Positions 1 to 11,285 of a stretch of 64,000 nucleotides of DNA are shown here, piece by piece. Both the position numbers and the translations under genes were made by a program. This DNA comes from Zasmidium citrigriseum (taxonomy: Eukaryota > Ascomycota > Dothideomycetes > Mycosphaerellales > Mycosphaerellaceae), in the NCBI GenBank assembly GCA_002786025.1, contig NHNW01000058.1:310001-374000 (forward strand), read 5' to 3'. Position 1 is the stretch's first letter; each line of letters opens with the position of its first letter. Below the pieces are notes generated by a model, which was not told the DNA's origin, did no database searches, and saw nothing but the letters and a program-made list of their open reading frames with translations.

Positions 1-298
1 TTTGCTGTTTAGGGGGAGGCTGCAGAACACCGCCCTACGTAATGCAGACTACCAAGTGGAGGCTAGAAAGAAGCCTTTGGTCTCGCCGCTCAAACATGCA
101 CGCAATGCAAGTGTCGGCCGTGTCGAATTCATTCATCAGTCGTCGTTCATGCTCCGCCGTGAAGCTCGTGCTTCTCGTCCCATTATACTTCCTCATCAAC
201 AGCATCAGGGGCTTTCCATACGCCACCGAAAAACCAAGCACAAAAGGTCCGCCCCTGTCGCTCAATCACACCCGAATCCTCCCTCCCCCATATCTCGG
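1..298. other. intergenic, left edge
   Basis: I see no supported gene here. The open frames on both strands are short, lack family motifs and lie downstream of the LanC-like gene, so this is probably its 3' flank. Confidence 0.4.
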
Positions 299-1467
299 CT
301 AGAGATCATTATACCCCAGCACCCTCTTCTCAACCCCCAAATCCGCCACCGCCCAAGTCCACGCCCTCCCCGCCTCCCCAAAAAACAAACTCTCCGGACT
401 GGAACTCTTCTCCAACATCCCATCCTTCTCCATACTCTTCATCTCATGGCCCGTCGTATACGTCAAGAAATGCTCAAACTCCGCCGTCTCCAACGCAAGA
501 GCATTCCCCGAAATCCCGTGGCACAAGCAAGGTTCCTTCGTCAGGAGACCGCGCTCGAGGACGCACTCCCGGCCTTTGGTTATGGCTTTGTCGATTTTGT
601 CCTGTAGGTTCGGGAAGTGGGAGCGGATGCTCAGGAGGGAGGTGACGACTCCTGGGGCGCCGTGACAGATCTGCACGAGACGGTCGCGCTCGGGCGGGAC
701 GCTGGAGGGGAAGTTCCCGCTGTCGTATTGGTAGGTCAGGAGCACGGCGAGTTCGGTCTCCATTTTCTCGGCGTATTTCGCCGGGTTCGTGAGGACGACT
801 TGGGTGATGATGCCCATGGCGCCGTGGATGGCGCCGATGTAGGTCTTGCCGCGCCATTTCCAGGGCCGCGGGCTGTCGAGGATGGCGTCGATGACGTCGT
901 CTTGGGTGTCGGTGAGGAGTTGGAGGGTTTTGGGGTCGTCGATGAAACTGGCCTTCACCAGGCGGAGGAGGTAGAGGTATCCTGCTCGACCGTAGAGCAT
1001 CTCGTTCTCCGTCTCCGGATCAATCGCCTCCGCGCTGTAATCACACAGATTTGCCGCCATCTCTGCGTCCTTACTACTCGCTGCCCCAATCGCCAGCAGA
1101 GCCAAAATGTCATCCGTGATCCCACATTTTCCGATCGAAGGGCCCGGGTACGAGGCGATGTTGTCTTGGGCTTGTTTCAGGTATGCCGCTGACCAGGTGC
1201 CCAGGGCGTGGGATTCGATGACGAGGTCGGGGTACATTTGCTGGAGGACCAGGAAGACGTAGGCAACGCTGACGGGGCCTTTGAAGAGCCCGCCGCCCGG
1301 GCGGACTTCGTTGGGTGGGTGGTCGTTGACGAGGCGGGTGAGGGATGCTTCGAGCTGGCGGCGGGGGTCTAGATGTGTCAGTGAGGTGGTGGAGGTGTTT
1401 GGAGGGAACATGGGTGCGTACCACGCCGCGCCAACGGGGCATCGTTCTTGAAGTATCGCGGCGGCAT
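299..1467 (-). CDS. LanC-like protein (LANCL family)
   Basis: Eukaryotic relative of bacterial lanthionine synthetase C. LANCL proteins bind glutathione and zinc; human LANCL1/2 add glutathione to dehydroamino acids in damaged proteins. What is seen: an HGAMG repeat motif (GAIHGAMGI), then CHGAPG and CHGISG, whose Cys and Cys-His are the zinc ligands of the family. Two exons: 1467-1422 and 1368-299, giving 371 residues. The intron 1421-1369 runs GTACGC to CTAG with a CTGAC branch point. The spliced start MPPRYFKND fits fungal members better than the in-frame internal Met at 1411, which lies inside the intron. Length is normal for the family. Divergent neighbour spacing gives no functional clue. 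Family assignment is secure; substrate is unknown. Confidence 0.9.
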
Positions 1468-2099
1468 GGTCGTGAGGCGGTCAGGCTCCGGTCATTGAAG
1501 TGGATGCCCGAGTCACCAAATCGCAGGTCTCCCTCCAGCTCAGTCGCACTGGTGAGGTGTCGGTGTTCGTATGTTCAAAAGGTAGAGGTCCAAGGTCGAA
1601 GGTCGCAGTCCAGGTGGTTGTGTTGTCACATAGTGTCGTTGTCAAGTGCGAACTTCGAAGAGAGCTCAAGACAAGGATTCCATGTGACACGCGAAGGCCC
1701 GTCGTCCAAAACTGCCCAATTCTGACGTAGCTGCAAGCCACCGAACAGCTCTCACTTGAGCCGCATCGAATCACGAGATTACATGTGTTCGTAGGGGCTC
1801 CGTTTGAAGAGGTTTCATTCACAGATTGAGGGGCGGGAATGAAATGAGCAAGTATGAATGATGGGTCATTAAGGTGTCTTGGCGGCTTCCAAGGTTTGTA
1901 AACTGAGCTGTGAGTGAATGAAAAGGGCTCGCCAAGTCATCTTTCATCCAGCCAGATGATGTTCATACTCTCTCTATTATGCAGTGCCACCTCAGCACAC
2001 ACTCTGTTCTTTTTGATTCGTTCCCAATGTCCCCAACGCCGCAGTCCAACTTAACTCCACTGATATGTCTTCGACTCCCAACGATGCCAGCACAGCTGT
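1468..2099. other. intergenic, no feature seen
   Basis: Holds the 5' leader of the LanC-like gene and the 3' flank of the Sec9 gene. No convincing coding frame, RNA gene or repeat seen. Confidence 0.5.
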
Positions 2100-3537
2100 C
2101 TACCTGATCCGATCCAACCTCGCCCGGTTAACAGCAATCTGATCATCGACCTTATCCGTCTTGCCAATAATCCGATCGATATGCTTGTTCTGGCTATCAA
2201 TCTCCTCGCCCATGGCCTTACCAAGCGAGTTGAGGGTGCGAGCGCCGCGGTGGATGGCGTCCCTGTAACACATATTAGCATTGTCAGAGTAGATCAGTCG
2301 TGGATGGGACTTACAAGTTATCCTCAATCTCATTCTCCATCTCATCATCCTCACTATCCGCCTCAAACTGATACTTGGCCCGATCAGCCAAGTTCCGCTG
2401 GTTCGATGGACGGATAACATTCCCATTGAGATCGCGCTGCTGGCGTTGAGCCCGAGCGGTAGAACTGTACGCCTGCTCCCGCGTAGCATCAGCCTGTCGA
2501 CGCTCGGCCTGATGCTTCTCGAGAGCGATCTGGTTCGCTGCCTCCTCTCTCTTCTTCGCAGTAAAAGGGTTCGCAACATGCACAGCGAACATCGACCGAT
2601 TCAGAGTCTTGAGCTCGCGGGCCTTCTCCTCAGCGAGTCGGTTCTGGTTAGATGCCATATCGAGGTTGCGCTCCGTATTATGGATCCTCTCGCCCTGGGC
2701 ACCCAGACGAGCGAGCGTCTCCCGACCAGTCTGCTCCGCCTGCTCCGCAATTCGACGGGCATTGCGAGTAGAGGCAACATCTTGCTGCTTGATGAACCGG
2801 ATCTCGCCCTTCGCAGCCTGGACATCCTCTTCCTCTTGCTCCTCGGCTGTCAACTCCCGTGGCGGACCAGCACCATACCCACCAGGCATCTCCCCAGAAT
2901 CATACCCGCCAGTGTTGCTATAACTCGCATCACCACCCTGCTGCAAATCCTCCTGTGGACGACTCGCAGCCCGATTCGCCGCATCCCCAAACAGCGCATT
3001 CCTGCCCGCATCCGTAGTCATAGTATCATTACTATTCGTCCTACCCAAACCCCCATACCCTCCCGCTCCATACCTCGAAGAACTCCCCGCGGTGCCGTAC
3101 GGGTCACTCCCATACCCACCCGTCTGTCCATACGTCGTCCCCGTATTCCCATACCGGGGCTGAGAACCTCCATACCCACCGGGCGGCACAGGACTCTTCT
3201 CATACCGATTCGGCGCCGGTCCATTTCCAGCTGACCCATACCCCGGCGGGGCCTCCTTGATATTCTTAGTGTCGTTGAGCGTCAAGCTCCCAAACGAGCT
3301 TGTCGGCGGCTGTGTCAAGCTACTCTGACTCCGCATGTAAGGATCATTTTGCTGCGCCTGGTTGGCATATGGGTTGTTGCCGTTGCCTGGTGGTGGAACG
3401 GCGTAGGGGTTGTTGGACGCGGGCGCTGGAGAGGACCCTGATTTGGAGGCTTTGGAGCGGGAGCCGAAGAGGGAGGACTTTTTGGATTCGAGGTCGCCGT
3501 CTTTCTCCTTGTCGGATTTTTTGAGACCGAAGGGCAT
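2100..3537 (-). CDS. sec9: Plasma-membrane t-SNARE Sec9 (SNAP-25 homolog)
   Basis: Qb/Qc SNARE that pairs with an Sso-type syntaxin and a Snc-type synaptobrevin to fuse exocytic vesicles with the plasma membrane. The first 200 or so residues are low-complexity, rich in Gly, Tyr, Asn, Pro, Ser. A Qb helix follows (IRFIKQQDVASTRNARRIAE through GAQGERIHNTE), then a linker with the NPFTAKK motif, then the Qc helix at the very end (GEEIDSQNKHIDRIIGKTD), each with its central glutamine. There is no transmembrane segment, as in other Sec9 proteins. Exons 3537-2315 and 2262-2100 give 461 residues; the 52-base intron has GTAAGT and TTACAG ends and cuts just before the Qc helix. Without the splice the Qc helix would be lost. 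Confidence 0.95.
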
Positions 3538-3987
3538 TTTCGCGGTTGTGGTTGTTTGTTTGTGAGAGAGAGGGGGTGGTGTTGTTGAGTTGAGGAAGTG
3601 GAGAGAAGTGCGGTCTGGGTTGGGTGTCGATCAGGGCGCAGCAAGCTCATGCACGAGCAGCCAGCGTCGCAAGTGGAGTGGCTGATGACTTGCTGAGCCC
3701 GCATTGGGTGCCGGACAAAGGTGCCTCTCAAGGCAGCACAATAACTAAATCAAATGCTTCATGGGACATTCACCATTGCGTTCAAATGATTTCATTTGTT
3801 GCTACACGTCACAGCCAGCACAGGTTTTCCTGCGCTCGTAAGGCTATCAATCACATGCCTGCTCCTCCCATCGATCGCTTGCTTCAAGACTTTCACAGTC
3901 GAGCTGGATATCTTTCCCCAATGTATACGCCTGACGCCACGCTCAGCATGACAGGACACTTCGCCGACCCATATTCATATCTTATCG
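3538..3987. other. intergenic, no feature seen
   Basis: 5' leader of the Sec9 gene and 3' flank of the adenylate kinase gene. It contains CT-rich stretches but no supported feature. Confidence 0.5.
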
Positions 3988-4873
3988 TCACAGTCCGAAT
4001 CTCCTCTGAAATTCGGCGAACAGTTTCGGCGTGATCTCGTCACTGCTGTTTCCTTGCACTTTCCACAGAACGCCCCTCTTGTCGTAGTGCTCGAGCAACC
4101 CACGACTGTTCTCTTCAAAGGTCTTTAGTCGAGACCTCCAGACTTCGGGCTTGTCGTCCTCGCGCTGGATTAATGGCTCGCCCGTGATGTCGTCCTTGCC
4201 GTCCACTTTCGGTGCATTGAAAGTCGTGTTGTACACCCTCCCACTCGCCGGATGCACCCATCTATTGCCGATGCGCTCGATGATGATCTCGGCCGGGGTG
4301 TGCACGTGGATGGCCATGTTCACAGGCACCATCTGCTCAAGCTGCGTGGCCTGGATGGCATTACGTGGGAAGCCATCCAGAATGAAGGAAGCATCCGGGT
4401 GCTCACTGTATCGATATTCCATATCCAATTCTCGGGGTACTGTTACATATCGCTCGTTCTCGGCGCTGGGGTTGAGCTCGGCGGACGCGGCCATGGAGTT
4501 TAGGGTGATGGGCTGGATGCCATCGGCCGGAATGAGCCAGCCCCGAGTGGTGAGAGCGTTGCGGATGAGTCGTAGGATCATGCTATCGGGGACGAGAGCA
4601 CCGCGCTTCATTATCGCTTCGGCTTGAATGCCTGTCATGGTCACGCGACATCAGATATCATCTCCAAGACCAGGTTTCACGACAGTGCGAGAGGACTTGG
4701 TACCTACCGAGAGGAGTCCTGTTCCTAACATTGTCCCTCAACAAGTCCCCTGAGCTGATTGCCGCCAGCTGGGGGAAGCGCTTCAGTAGACGCTCTGTCT
4801 GGGTGCCCTTCCCTACGCCCGGAGCGCCGATAAGGATGATGCGGGCAGCTTTGCGGAGCTTAGAAGTTGCCAT
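3988..4873 (-). CDS. adk2: Mitochondrial GTP:AMP phosphotransferase (adenylate kinase 3 type)
   Basis: Transfers phosphate between nucleoside triphosphate and AMP. Seen: P-loop [10 protein letters not shown] near residue 16, AMP-binding [17 protein letters not shown], and a LID segment [11 protein letters not shown] that carries no zinc cysteines. The [14 protein letters not shown] form and the [12 protein letters not shown] motif are those of the AK2/AK3 class. Exons 4873-4708 and 4631-3988 give 269 residues; the 76-base intron has GTAGGT and GACAG ends and rejoins TPLG to IQAEAIM. The basic N-terminus ([11 protein letters not shown]) is short, so mitochondrial location is inferred from the fungal Adk2 family, not proven. 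Divergent from the LETM1-like gene, another mitochondrial protein. Confidence 0.9.
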
Positions 4874-5595
4874 GGTCGCAGGTCACAAGAACGTCGATGT
4901 CGGTGGTCGAATATATACAGTAGAAGCGAAGTAGGGCGTGTTTAGGAGGGTCGAGTAGGTGGTCGTCGGTGAGGGTGGTGGAGACTCGCAAGTCGCTCTC
5001 GGTGAGCGGTGGCTAACCTCTATCGTACAGCGCCATGGTGGAGGTGGTGGTGAAGGCGGCGTGGGATAGAGATGTTCAACTGAGAGACAAGTCTGGGACA
5101 GGCGGCGGTGGTGGTGAGGCCGTTGGCGTGGAAATCAGCAGCAGACCAAGACCGCTGGGCGAGGAGCCGGCGGATTGATGAGCGATGCAGATGAGCTTCG
5201 CTTCTCCGCACTCCACGCAACCCGGCTTCGAGAAGTCAACTGCTTCCACTCCGACCACCGAGGCTTTCGGGATGGTCGGGATGAGAATGCCCAACGAGGT
5301 GCAATTGGCCGAAAACAACAACTTCATGCAATTTTGTGCATTCAAGGCCGAAATAATGTTTTGTTCGCTGAATAAACATTCACTGCCATTCGAGCACGAA
5401 TGCCGACCCGATTTAGCAGCAGCACGTGCCGGGCCTTCCCGCAAAGCTTAACTCCGGTCCCTGATCATCATCTTTCGGAGGCGTTCTTCCTCCCAACATC
5501 AACCTCCCAACGACGACCACCATCGCCATCGACATCCACCGAACATCCATCCCGCTGTGTGAGACTCGCACAGCACCTCCGTGCTGCCGGCCAGC
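4874..5595. promoter_or_regulatory. divergent promoter region (adk2 / LETM1-like)
   Basis: About 720 bases separate two divergently transcribed genes for mitochondrial proteins, so both promoters must lie here. A CACGTG E-box is present at 5423-5428 and the leader next to the LETM1-like start is CT-rich. Shared control is an inference. Confidence 0.4.
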
Positions 5596-7287
5596 ATGAT
5601 GAACACCCGCTATTCCGCGCAGCTTGCGCCCCTATTGCTTCGTAATGGCAGCAAAACTGCATTCCACCGTGCTGCCAGGCTTCCTCGCCAGATGCCCGCT
5701 GTCGCCATCTTAGTACCACGAAAGGCCGTAACGACAGACACTTCGCAACATGGAGGAGATGGGCAACCACCGCCTGGTTTCAACCTGGAGCAGGCTAAGA
5801 AGCCTCTCCCAAAGGATCAGGACAAAAACACCTCAAAATCTGCCAGTGCATCGTCAGACGCAGATGCTGTTGTCAAGATACCCACTTCAAAACCATCAGA
5901 GGTTGCACCAACAGCAGCTGCAGAACAAGCGGCCCTCAACGAATTGGCTGCGCAAAAAGCTGCTGAGGACAAAGCCGGTTCATCGAAGGAGGTGGCCAAG
6001 AAGGAGGAAAAGAAGAAGTTGACTCTCTGGCAAAAGGTCAAGCATGAGGCGCAACACTACTGGGACGGTACAAAGCTACTCGCCACCGAAGTGAAGATCT
6101 CTTCTCGCCTGGCCCTGAAGATGGCAGCTGGCTACGAACTCACCCGGAGAGAACATCGACAGCTCACGAGAACAGTTCAGGATCTTGGACGGCTAGTGCC
6201 ATTCTCAGTCTTCGTTATTGTTCCTTTCGCAGAGCTCCTACTACCCATCGCGTTGAGACTGTTCCCTAACCTGCTCCCCTCTACGTACGAAGGCGCACAG
6301 AGCAAGGAGAATAAAGCCACACGACTTAGGACGTCGAGGAAAGAGGTCTCCAAGTTCTTGCGTCAGACTATGCGGGAGTCTGGTCTACCTATATCACAAG
6401 CTACTGCGCAGAAGGAGGAGTTCACGGAGTTCTTCCGAAAGCTGCGTGCTACTGGAGAGGAGCCCACCAAGGCGGATGTTATCAAGGTCTGCAAGCTGTT
6501 CAAGGACGATCTCACTCTGGACAATCTTTCACGGCCACAACTTGTCGGTATTTGCAGATACATGAACCTTTCAACATTTGGAACAGACGCTATGCTGCGA
6601 TACCAGATTCGCCACCGTATGAGGCAGATCAAGCGCGATGACCGAGCCATCAGCTACGAAGGTGTTGAGTCTTTGTCTGTTCCGGAGCTCCAGACGGCCT
6701 GTGCAGCGCGTGGCCTCCGTACACACGGCATGAGCCCAGGTCGTCTCCGGGATGACCTCCAACTCTGGCTGGACCTCCGTCTGAAATACGGCGTTCCTAG
6801 CACCCTGCTCGTGTTGAGTAATGCTTTCATGTACGCCCAGGGCAAGGAGACCGAATTCGACAGCCAGCTCTCCGCACTCCAGGCCGTCCTCTCAAGTATT
6901 CCAGAGGAGCTGTTCCACGAAATCGAGCTGGAGGTCCACAATGCCGAGGGTGCCACCACCAACAAGCAGCGTCTGCAGGTCATCAAGGAACAGCAAGAGC
7001 TCATTCAAGAAGAGAACGAGCAGACCGAGCAGCAGAAGGCCGGTGGTCGGGAGGCTCAGAGCGTGAACGATAAGGAAGATATCGATGAGAAGGAAGAGGA
7101 GCAGAGGCAAGAAGCAGCTCTGTCGGCGCAGCACGCAAATGAAATGCAGGAGGCCGAGCAAGATCTCGAGCGACAACAGGCCAAGTTTGAACGGCCCATC
7201 AAGCAAGAAGAGGAACAAATTGCAGCTTCAAAGGCCGGGACTGCTGAGGGTCCGTCACCGACAAAGGAAAAGGTCGATTCGAAGTAA
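5596..7287 (+). CDS. LETM1/Mdm38-like inner mitochondrial membrane protein
   Basis: Mdm38/LETM1 proteins sustain K+/H+ exchange of the inner membrane and bind mitochondrial ribosomes. The 563-residue protein starts with a basic, Arg-rich presequence (MMNTRYSAQ...RAARLPRQ), followed by an Ala/Lys/Glu-rich stretch. Next comes the LETM1 core: a membrane segment with FVIVPFAELLLPIALRLFPN, the FLRQTMRESG region and the ribosome-binding-like domain (LVGICRYMNLSTFGTD, ALQ-type SVPELQTACAARGLRTHG). A long Glu/Gln coiled coil forms the C-terminus. The first ATG is at 5596 (a second at 5599); the frame is open further upstream but only through GTG. Single exon. Whether it is the Mdm38 or the Ylh47 paralog cannot be told. 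Confidence 0.92.
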   Translation: MMNTRYSAQLAPLLLRNGSKTAFHRAARLPRQMPAVAILVPRKAVTTDTSQHGGDGQPPPGFNLEQAKKPLPKDQDKNTSKSASASSDADAVVKIPTSKPSEVAPTAAAEQAALNELAAQKAAEDKAGSSKEVAKKEEKKKLTLWQKVKHEAQHYWDGTKLLATEVKISSRLALKMAAGYELTRREHRQLTRTVQDLGRLVPFSVFVIVPFAELLLPIALRLFPNLLPSTYEGAQSKENKATRLRTSRKEVSKFLRQTMRESGLPISQATAQKEEFTEFFRKLRATGEEPTKADVIKVCKLFKDDLTLDNLSRPQLVGICRYMNLSTFGTDAMLRYQIRHRMRQIKRDDRAISYEGVESLSVPELQTACAARGLRTHGMSPGRLRDDLQLWLDLRLKYGVPSTLLVLSNAFMYAQGKETEFDSQLSALQAVLSSIPEELFHEIELEVHNAEGATTNKQRLQVIKEQQELIQEENEQTEQQKAGGREAQSVNDKEDIDEKEEEQRQEAALSAQHANEMQEAEQDLERQQAKFERPIKQEEEQIAASKAGTAEGPSPTKEKVDSK

Positions 7288-7927
7288 AAGCCGCTCCAGC
7301 CATTGACAGAATCGGAAGCGGGATGCGGAGTGTTGGATATAGACGCATAGAATGGTCCGGCGTTATTCTCATTTGTGCCGGCGAATCCTTAGAGGGCGAT
7401 GCGGGCAGGAGGGCATTGTGTTACCATTAGAAAAGAGAATACCCCTTTGGGACGGAAAGGAACAGGGAGGGTATTGAAATCGCTGCTCAATCCAGCGCAG
7501 AACAGCGAAGGCGAGTAGCCTCATCAAATGAAGCATTTACAAAAACACATAGCCCGACCTCGTCTCAAGGATGCCACACATAACAGACGTCGTGAAGTCG
7601 GCTCTGGTTTTTCGAATTGACCGCCTTTCGATGGTCTCCTCGGACAGTCCGAGTCATGGTGATGTGTTGTTCCACAAGCGAAGAGAATCGCCAGCCCGCT
7701 AACAGATATTGAATGCTATTTCGGTCCTTTCGACCCACTGAAGCGGGAAAAAGTCCAGCTCTAGAATATGTGCTGTTCAGGTTCACGATCCTTGTGGAAC
7801 GCTGAATACGATGAGGCTGAAGCGATATGTCACACCATGCTCGACGGGAGATGATGTACAAATACCACCAATTTTCCTCAGTTCAGTCCTTTTCGTTTCC
7901 CATTTAACACTCCAGATCAACTGAACA
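7288..7927. other. intergenic, no feature seen
   Basis: 3' flank of the LETM1-like gene and promoter of the secreted-protein gene. No supported feature. Confidence 0.5.
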
Positions 7928-8704
7928 ATGGCCTCTTCAACCCTCCTCACCCTCCTTGGACTCGCGACCACAACCCTCGCACAGAACCCTCCAATCCAGA
8001 ATTCAGACACCTTCGTCCTCTACCCCTACATCACCTCCGGCACCCTCAGCGGCCCTTACACCAACGCCGACATCAATAAACGCTATGCTTTGCGTCCGGT
8101 CTCCAGTAAGCTCCTCCTCATCCCACCCCACAACCCACTAACCTTCTCCCTTCCAGGCAGAGTCGGGGGAATCTACGAACAGGACTGCTTCAACCGCATG
8201 ATCTTCACGAATTATGTGCCTACTCATTGTTATAGTTGGCAAGACCAATGCGGCGGGCAACGCTGGAATTTAAACCAGACGTATCCTCCTGGGTATGCTG
8301 CTGGAGAGGGCGTGACGATCGCCGGCTCCATCTCCGGTCTCTCCAGCATCATCATCGCCGACAAAGATGATCTCGACGACGCAGGACGACGGATGCTAGG
8401 CTGGAGTAGTAGGGAGTGTGGCGGTGAGCCGAAGATGCCGGGGTTCAGCATCGCAGGTGATGGAGAGGAGGAGGTTTTGCATTTGCGGTACGACGCGCCA
8501 GGGGAGGAGTTTGGCGGGTTTGATAGTTGTTGGGTTGAGGATGGAGGGGATATTTATGGGCCTAGGGTTTTTTATCGGGGGAGTGGGGAGGAGATGCCGG
8601 AGGGGTGTGTGGATGTGTTGCTGGTGCCGAGGTGTGTTAATGAGACGGCTTTGGTGGAGAGTCCGGTGGCGGGGAGGTGTTATTTGGGTGGGTTGCCGGA
8701 ATAG
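7928..8704 (+). CDS. Predicted secreted protein, unknown function
   Basis: An N-terminal signal peptide is clear (ASSTLLTLLGLATTTLA then QNPP). The mature part has several cysteines (QDCFNR, THCYSWQDQCGG, RECGG, DSCWVE, EGCVD, PRCVN, GRCYLG) that could form disulfides and at least two N-glycosylation sequons (NQT, NET). An in-frame intron, 8106-8156 (51 bases, GTAAGC, CACTAAC branch, CCAG), is hidden in the open frame; removing it gives 241 residues and deletes a Pro/Leu-rich stretch that looks non-coding. I do not recognise the family. The last third has different codon use (T-ending, GG-rich) from the first. Convergent with the DNA glycosylase gene 57 bases away. Confidence 0.75.
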   Translation: MASSTLLTLLGLATTTLAQNPPIQNSDTFVLYPYITSGTLSGPYTNADINKRYALRPVSSKLLLIPPHNPLTFSLPGRVGGIYEQDCFNRMIFTNYVPTHCYSWQDQCGGQRWNLNQTYPPGYAAGEGVTIAGSISGLSSIIIADKDDLDDAGRRMLGWSSRECGGEPKMPGFSIAGDGEEEVLHLRYDAPGEEFGGFDSCWVEDGGDIYGPRVFYRGSGEEMPEGCVDVLLVPRCVNETALVESPVAGRCYLGGLPE

Positions 8705-8761
8705 ACGGAGGGTCGAGAAAGGTGCAGGTGATGTTGTTCATTCGGACAGTATATCTCGAGA

Positions 8762-10004
8762 TCAGTTCCTCCTTCTCCGTTTCGGTCGAGTGACCGTCTC
8801 TTCAACCTCAACAACCTTCTGCTCCTCCTCAAACTCCCTCTTAATAGCCTTCTCCAAGACCTTTTCCGTCTTGACCACCCCTCCATCCTCCTCAACCTCA
8901 ACCTCCTCCTTCTTAACCAACCTCTCACTAAAAGCCCTCAAATTCGCCGTAAAAAGCACGCTCTGCGCCCACCCGGCCTCCTTCCCCCAAAGTCCCCTAA
9001 ACTTCTCTCCAATAGCATCATAAGTCACCTTCGTCAAACTGCTATGTTTCCCTTTGCCGAATTTATAGTCCCGTTGGGCGATTTGCCAGACGTGGGTATC
9101 GACGGGGATTGCTTCGCCCCAGCCTAGTCCCATTAGACAGACGCAGTCGGCGACTTTGGGACCTACGCCTTGGAGCTCGAGGAGGGCTTCGTGGGCGGTG
9201 CGGTAGCCTGAGCGGCCAGAGGGGGTGAAGGGTTCGCCGGGAGAGGGTTTGAGGCCGAAGGCGGGGGATTCGGGGTTGCGGAGGGTGTCGAGCCAACCGG
9301 GGGGTTTGGAGGCGACGATGCGGGCTGTTTGGTGGATGTATTTCGCTCTATACCCAAAGCCCAGATTCCGCAGTGTGCTTTCCACGCCGTCCTGAGCGAG
9401 GGCTTGTGGTTCGGGGAAGTCATGATAGGCTTCTTCGTCGATGTGTCCGAGGAGGGGACCGTAGTTAATGCAGAGCTTGTGGACCATTTGCGAGATGCGC
9501 GAGATGTTGTTATTGCTGCTGCAGATGAAACCTATTAGCGCTTCCCAGGCGTCTTGTTTTAGGATGCGGATGCCGGTGAATTTGGGGGCTTTCTTGGCGA
9601 AGTTGGGGTCCGAGGTGGACCATTGTTGGTAGAGTTCTGTCAGATTTGGGGTGAGGTTGAGGTAGTGCTTGAGCAAGTCCAGGGTGTCGTCTGAGTCTTC
9701 GGGGATTGAGGGTGGTTTAGATGAGGGTGGCGTTGGCGGGGCTTGGAGTGATGTCGGTGATATTGAGCGGTAGTACAGGTATTCTGGGTCTTGGTGGAGA
9801 GTCAGAATACGGTTGTGTAGGGCAATGGACCAGACGCCAGCGTCGTTCTTTCGCCATCTATATCTTGTTAGCAAGATGGTAAGGGTGATGCGATTGCGGC
9901 TGGGCATACCTGAAAGACTGCCCACAACGGAGCGTGGTGTTGATGCAGAGCTCAGAGAGGCTAATAGGCAGCTTCTGCCATTCGGCGAGGTTGATTGCGC
10001 CCAT
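8762..10004 (-). CDS. ogg1: 8-oxoguanine DNA glycosylase/AP lyase
   Basis: Removes 8-oxoguanine opposite cytosine in base excision repair, in nucleus and mitochondria. Seen: N-terminal OGG domain (LCINTTLRCGQSFRW), the FICSSNNNISRI segment, then the helix-hairpin-helix LQGVGPKVADCVCLMGLG with the catalytic Lys, and the catalytic Asp in IPVDTHVWQIA. The C-terminus ends in a basic PKRRRRN, a possible nuclear signal. Exons 10004-9910 and 9857-8762 give 396 residues; the 52-base intron starts GTATGC and ends ATATAG, rejoining QSF to RWRKND. The upstream in-frame Met at 10052 is less likely as start because MGAINLAEWQKLP matches the usual beginning of fungal Ogg1. Confidence 0.93.
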
Positions 10005-10236
10005 TGTCGCTATGTCGATGGAGAAGATAGGGGAGCAGTGAAGTGGAAACACGAAATCTAGATTGGATCGCGCTGGGACGCGGTTGCGCGTGGCAATTTG
10101 AGTTCAGGGTCCAGCAGAGTGAATGTTCATTGGGCAAGCGCTAGCGGCTGGCTGCAGCGAGTGGCCGCTTCCTCCTTTGCGTCAAATTTCGCTGTACTTC
10201 GTGACTTCTGACCACAACAATCCATCGCCGACAAAC

Positions 10237-10806
10237 ATGGCTGAACCACCCGTATTCAACTTCGAATACGACTCTTCTCTGACAGACCTCGCTGTCTCCA
10301 AACAGGCTTACATGAGCGCCCGAACCGGTCTCTCATTCGAACTCATTGCAACCAGTGCACTCGTGGTAGACACCAGAACTGCAACAGAGCCGCGTGTTCT
10401 CCTTCTCCAGCGGGCGGCCAGTGACTCGAATCCGCACAAATGGGAGCCTCCAGGCGGTGCTTGTGACGATGAAGACGGGAGTATCCTCCACGCAGCCGCT
10501 CGCGAGTTGTGGGAGGAAGCCGGTCTGGAAGCAGCTCGTTTTGGTGGACCTGTTGGAGAACCGCACTACTTCACTCTTCGCAACGGAAAGCATGTCTGCC
10601 AGTTTAATTTGGCTGCATATCTCAAGACTACGCAGGAAGCTCCCGTGGTGAGATTGAGCCCCGAGGAACACCAACGATTTGTTTGGGCGACCGAGGCCGA
10701 AGTTCGGTCCAAGAACGCAAATGGTGTGTCCTTGGATTTCAAGACCGCGGACGTCGAACGTACTGTCCTGCTGGCATTTGATCACTTCCGCGTCAAGCCA
10801 CGTTGA
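10237..10806 (+). CDS. Nudix hydrolase
   Basis: Nudix enzymes cleave nucleoside diphosphates linked to another moiety. The Nudix box is GGACDDEDGSILHAAARELW followed by EEAGLE: the REL-EE-GL core is intact, and the spacing before it is two residues longer than the textbook GX5EX7RE, as in many fungal relatives. I chose the ATG at 10237 (ACAAACATGG context), giving 189 residues; the frame is open to an upstream ATG at 10123 but the added part looks like leader. Substrate cannot be predicted. Divergent from the DNA glycosylase gene, with only 232 bases between the starts. Confidence 0.85.
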   Translation: MAEPPVFNFEYDSSLTDLAVSKQAYMSARTGLSFELIATSALVVDTRTATEPRVLLLQRAASDSNPHKWEPPGGACDDEDGSILHAAARELWEEAGLEAARFGGPVGEPHYFTLRNGKHVCQFNLAAYLKTTQEAPVVRLSPEEHQRFVWATEAEVRSKNANGVSLDFKTADVERTVLLAFDHFRVKPR

Positions 10807-10944
10807 GATGGAAGGGAAACTGAGCAAGAAACTCAAAGCCTCGATTCATCTTATGACGACTCCAGACACTGCCAGACGAAGCAATGCCGACGCTGCAGCC
10901 ACCACTATCCTATCCATGGCCCTTTCCAGCAGAATAATATCCGA

Positions 10945-11285
10945 CTAATTGCGACTCTGTCTTTGCTCGAGATCCAGAATGCTTGCCGCACCCTCATGGT
11001 CCCTCGGATCCTCATACCAGGTGGCGCCCATCTTCTTCAGATTTTCGAGATGCTCATCCTCCTACAGTACCGTCAGCAAAAGATCAAGCCCGATGCTACG
11101 AATCAACTCACATCAAACGTCGGCGGCAGACTGCTATACGCATCCCAATTGTCATCCGTGAGCTCGAGAACCCACAATCCAGTCCCTTCCCCGGCGTACA
11201 TCGTCGGATATGTCGATCCGGTGGGCCTGGGATAGTTTCCAGATGCGACCATGGCCAGGATTTCGTCTTTACTTGGGCAGGTCAT
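10945..11285 (-). CDS. Small conserved-looking protein, unknown function
   Basis: Two exons, 11285-11112 and 11061-10945, give 96 residues. The 50-base intron has GTGAGT, a GCTGAC branch and CTGTAG. The product starts MTCPSKDEIL, contains NYPRPTGSTYPTMYAGEGTG and ends with a charged helix (EDEHLENLKKMGATWYED). No signal peptide or membrane segment. I do not recognise the family. The frame is open upstream to an ATG at 11468, so a longer N-terminus is possible, but that part has no conserved look. The spliced tail supports a real gene. Confidence 0.6.
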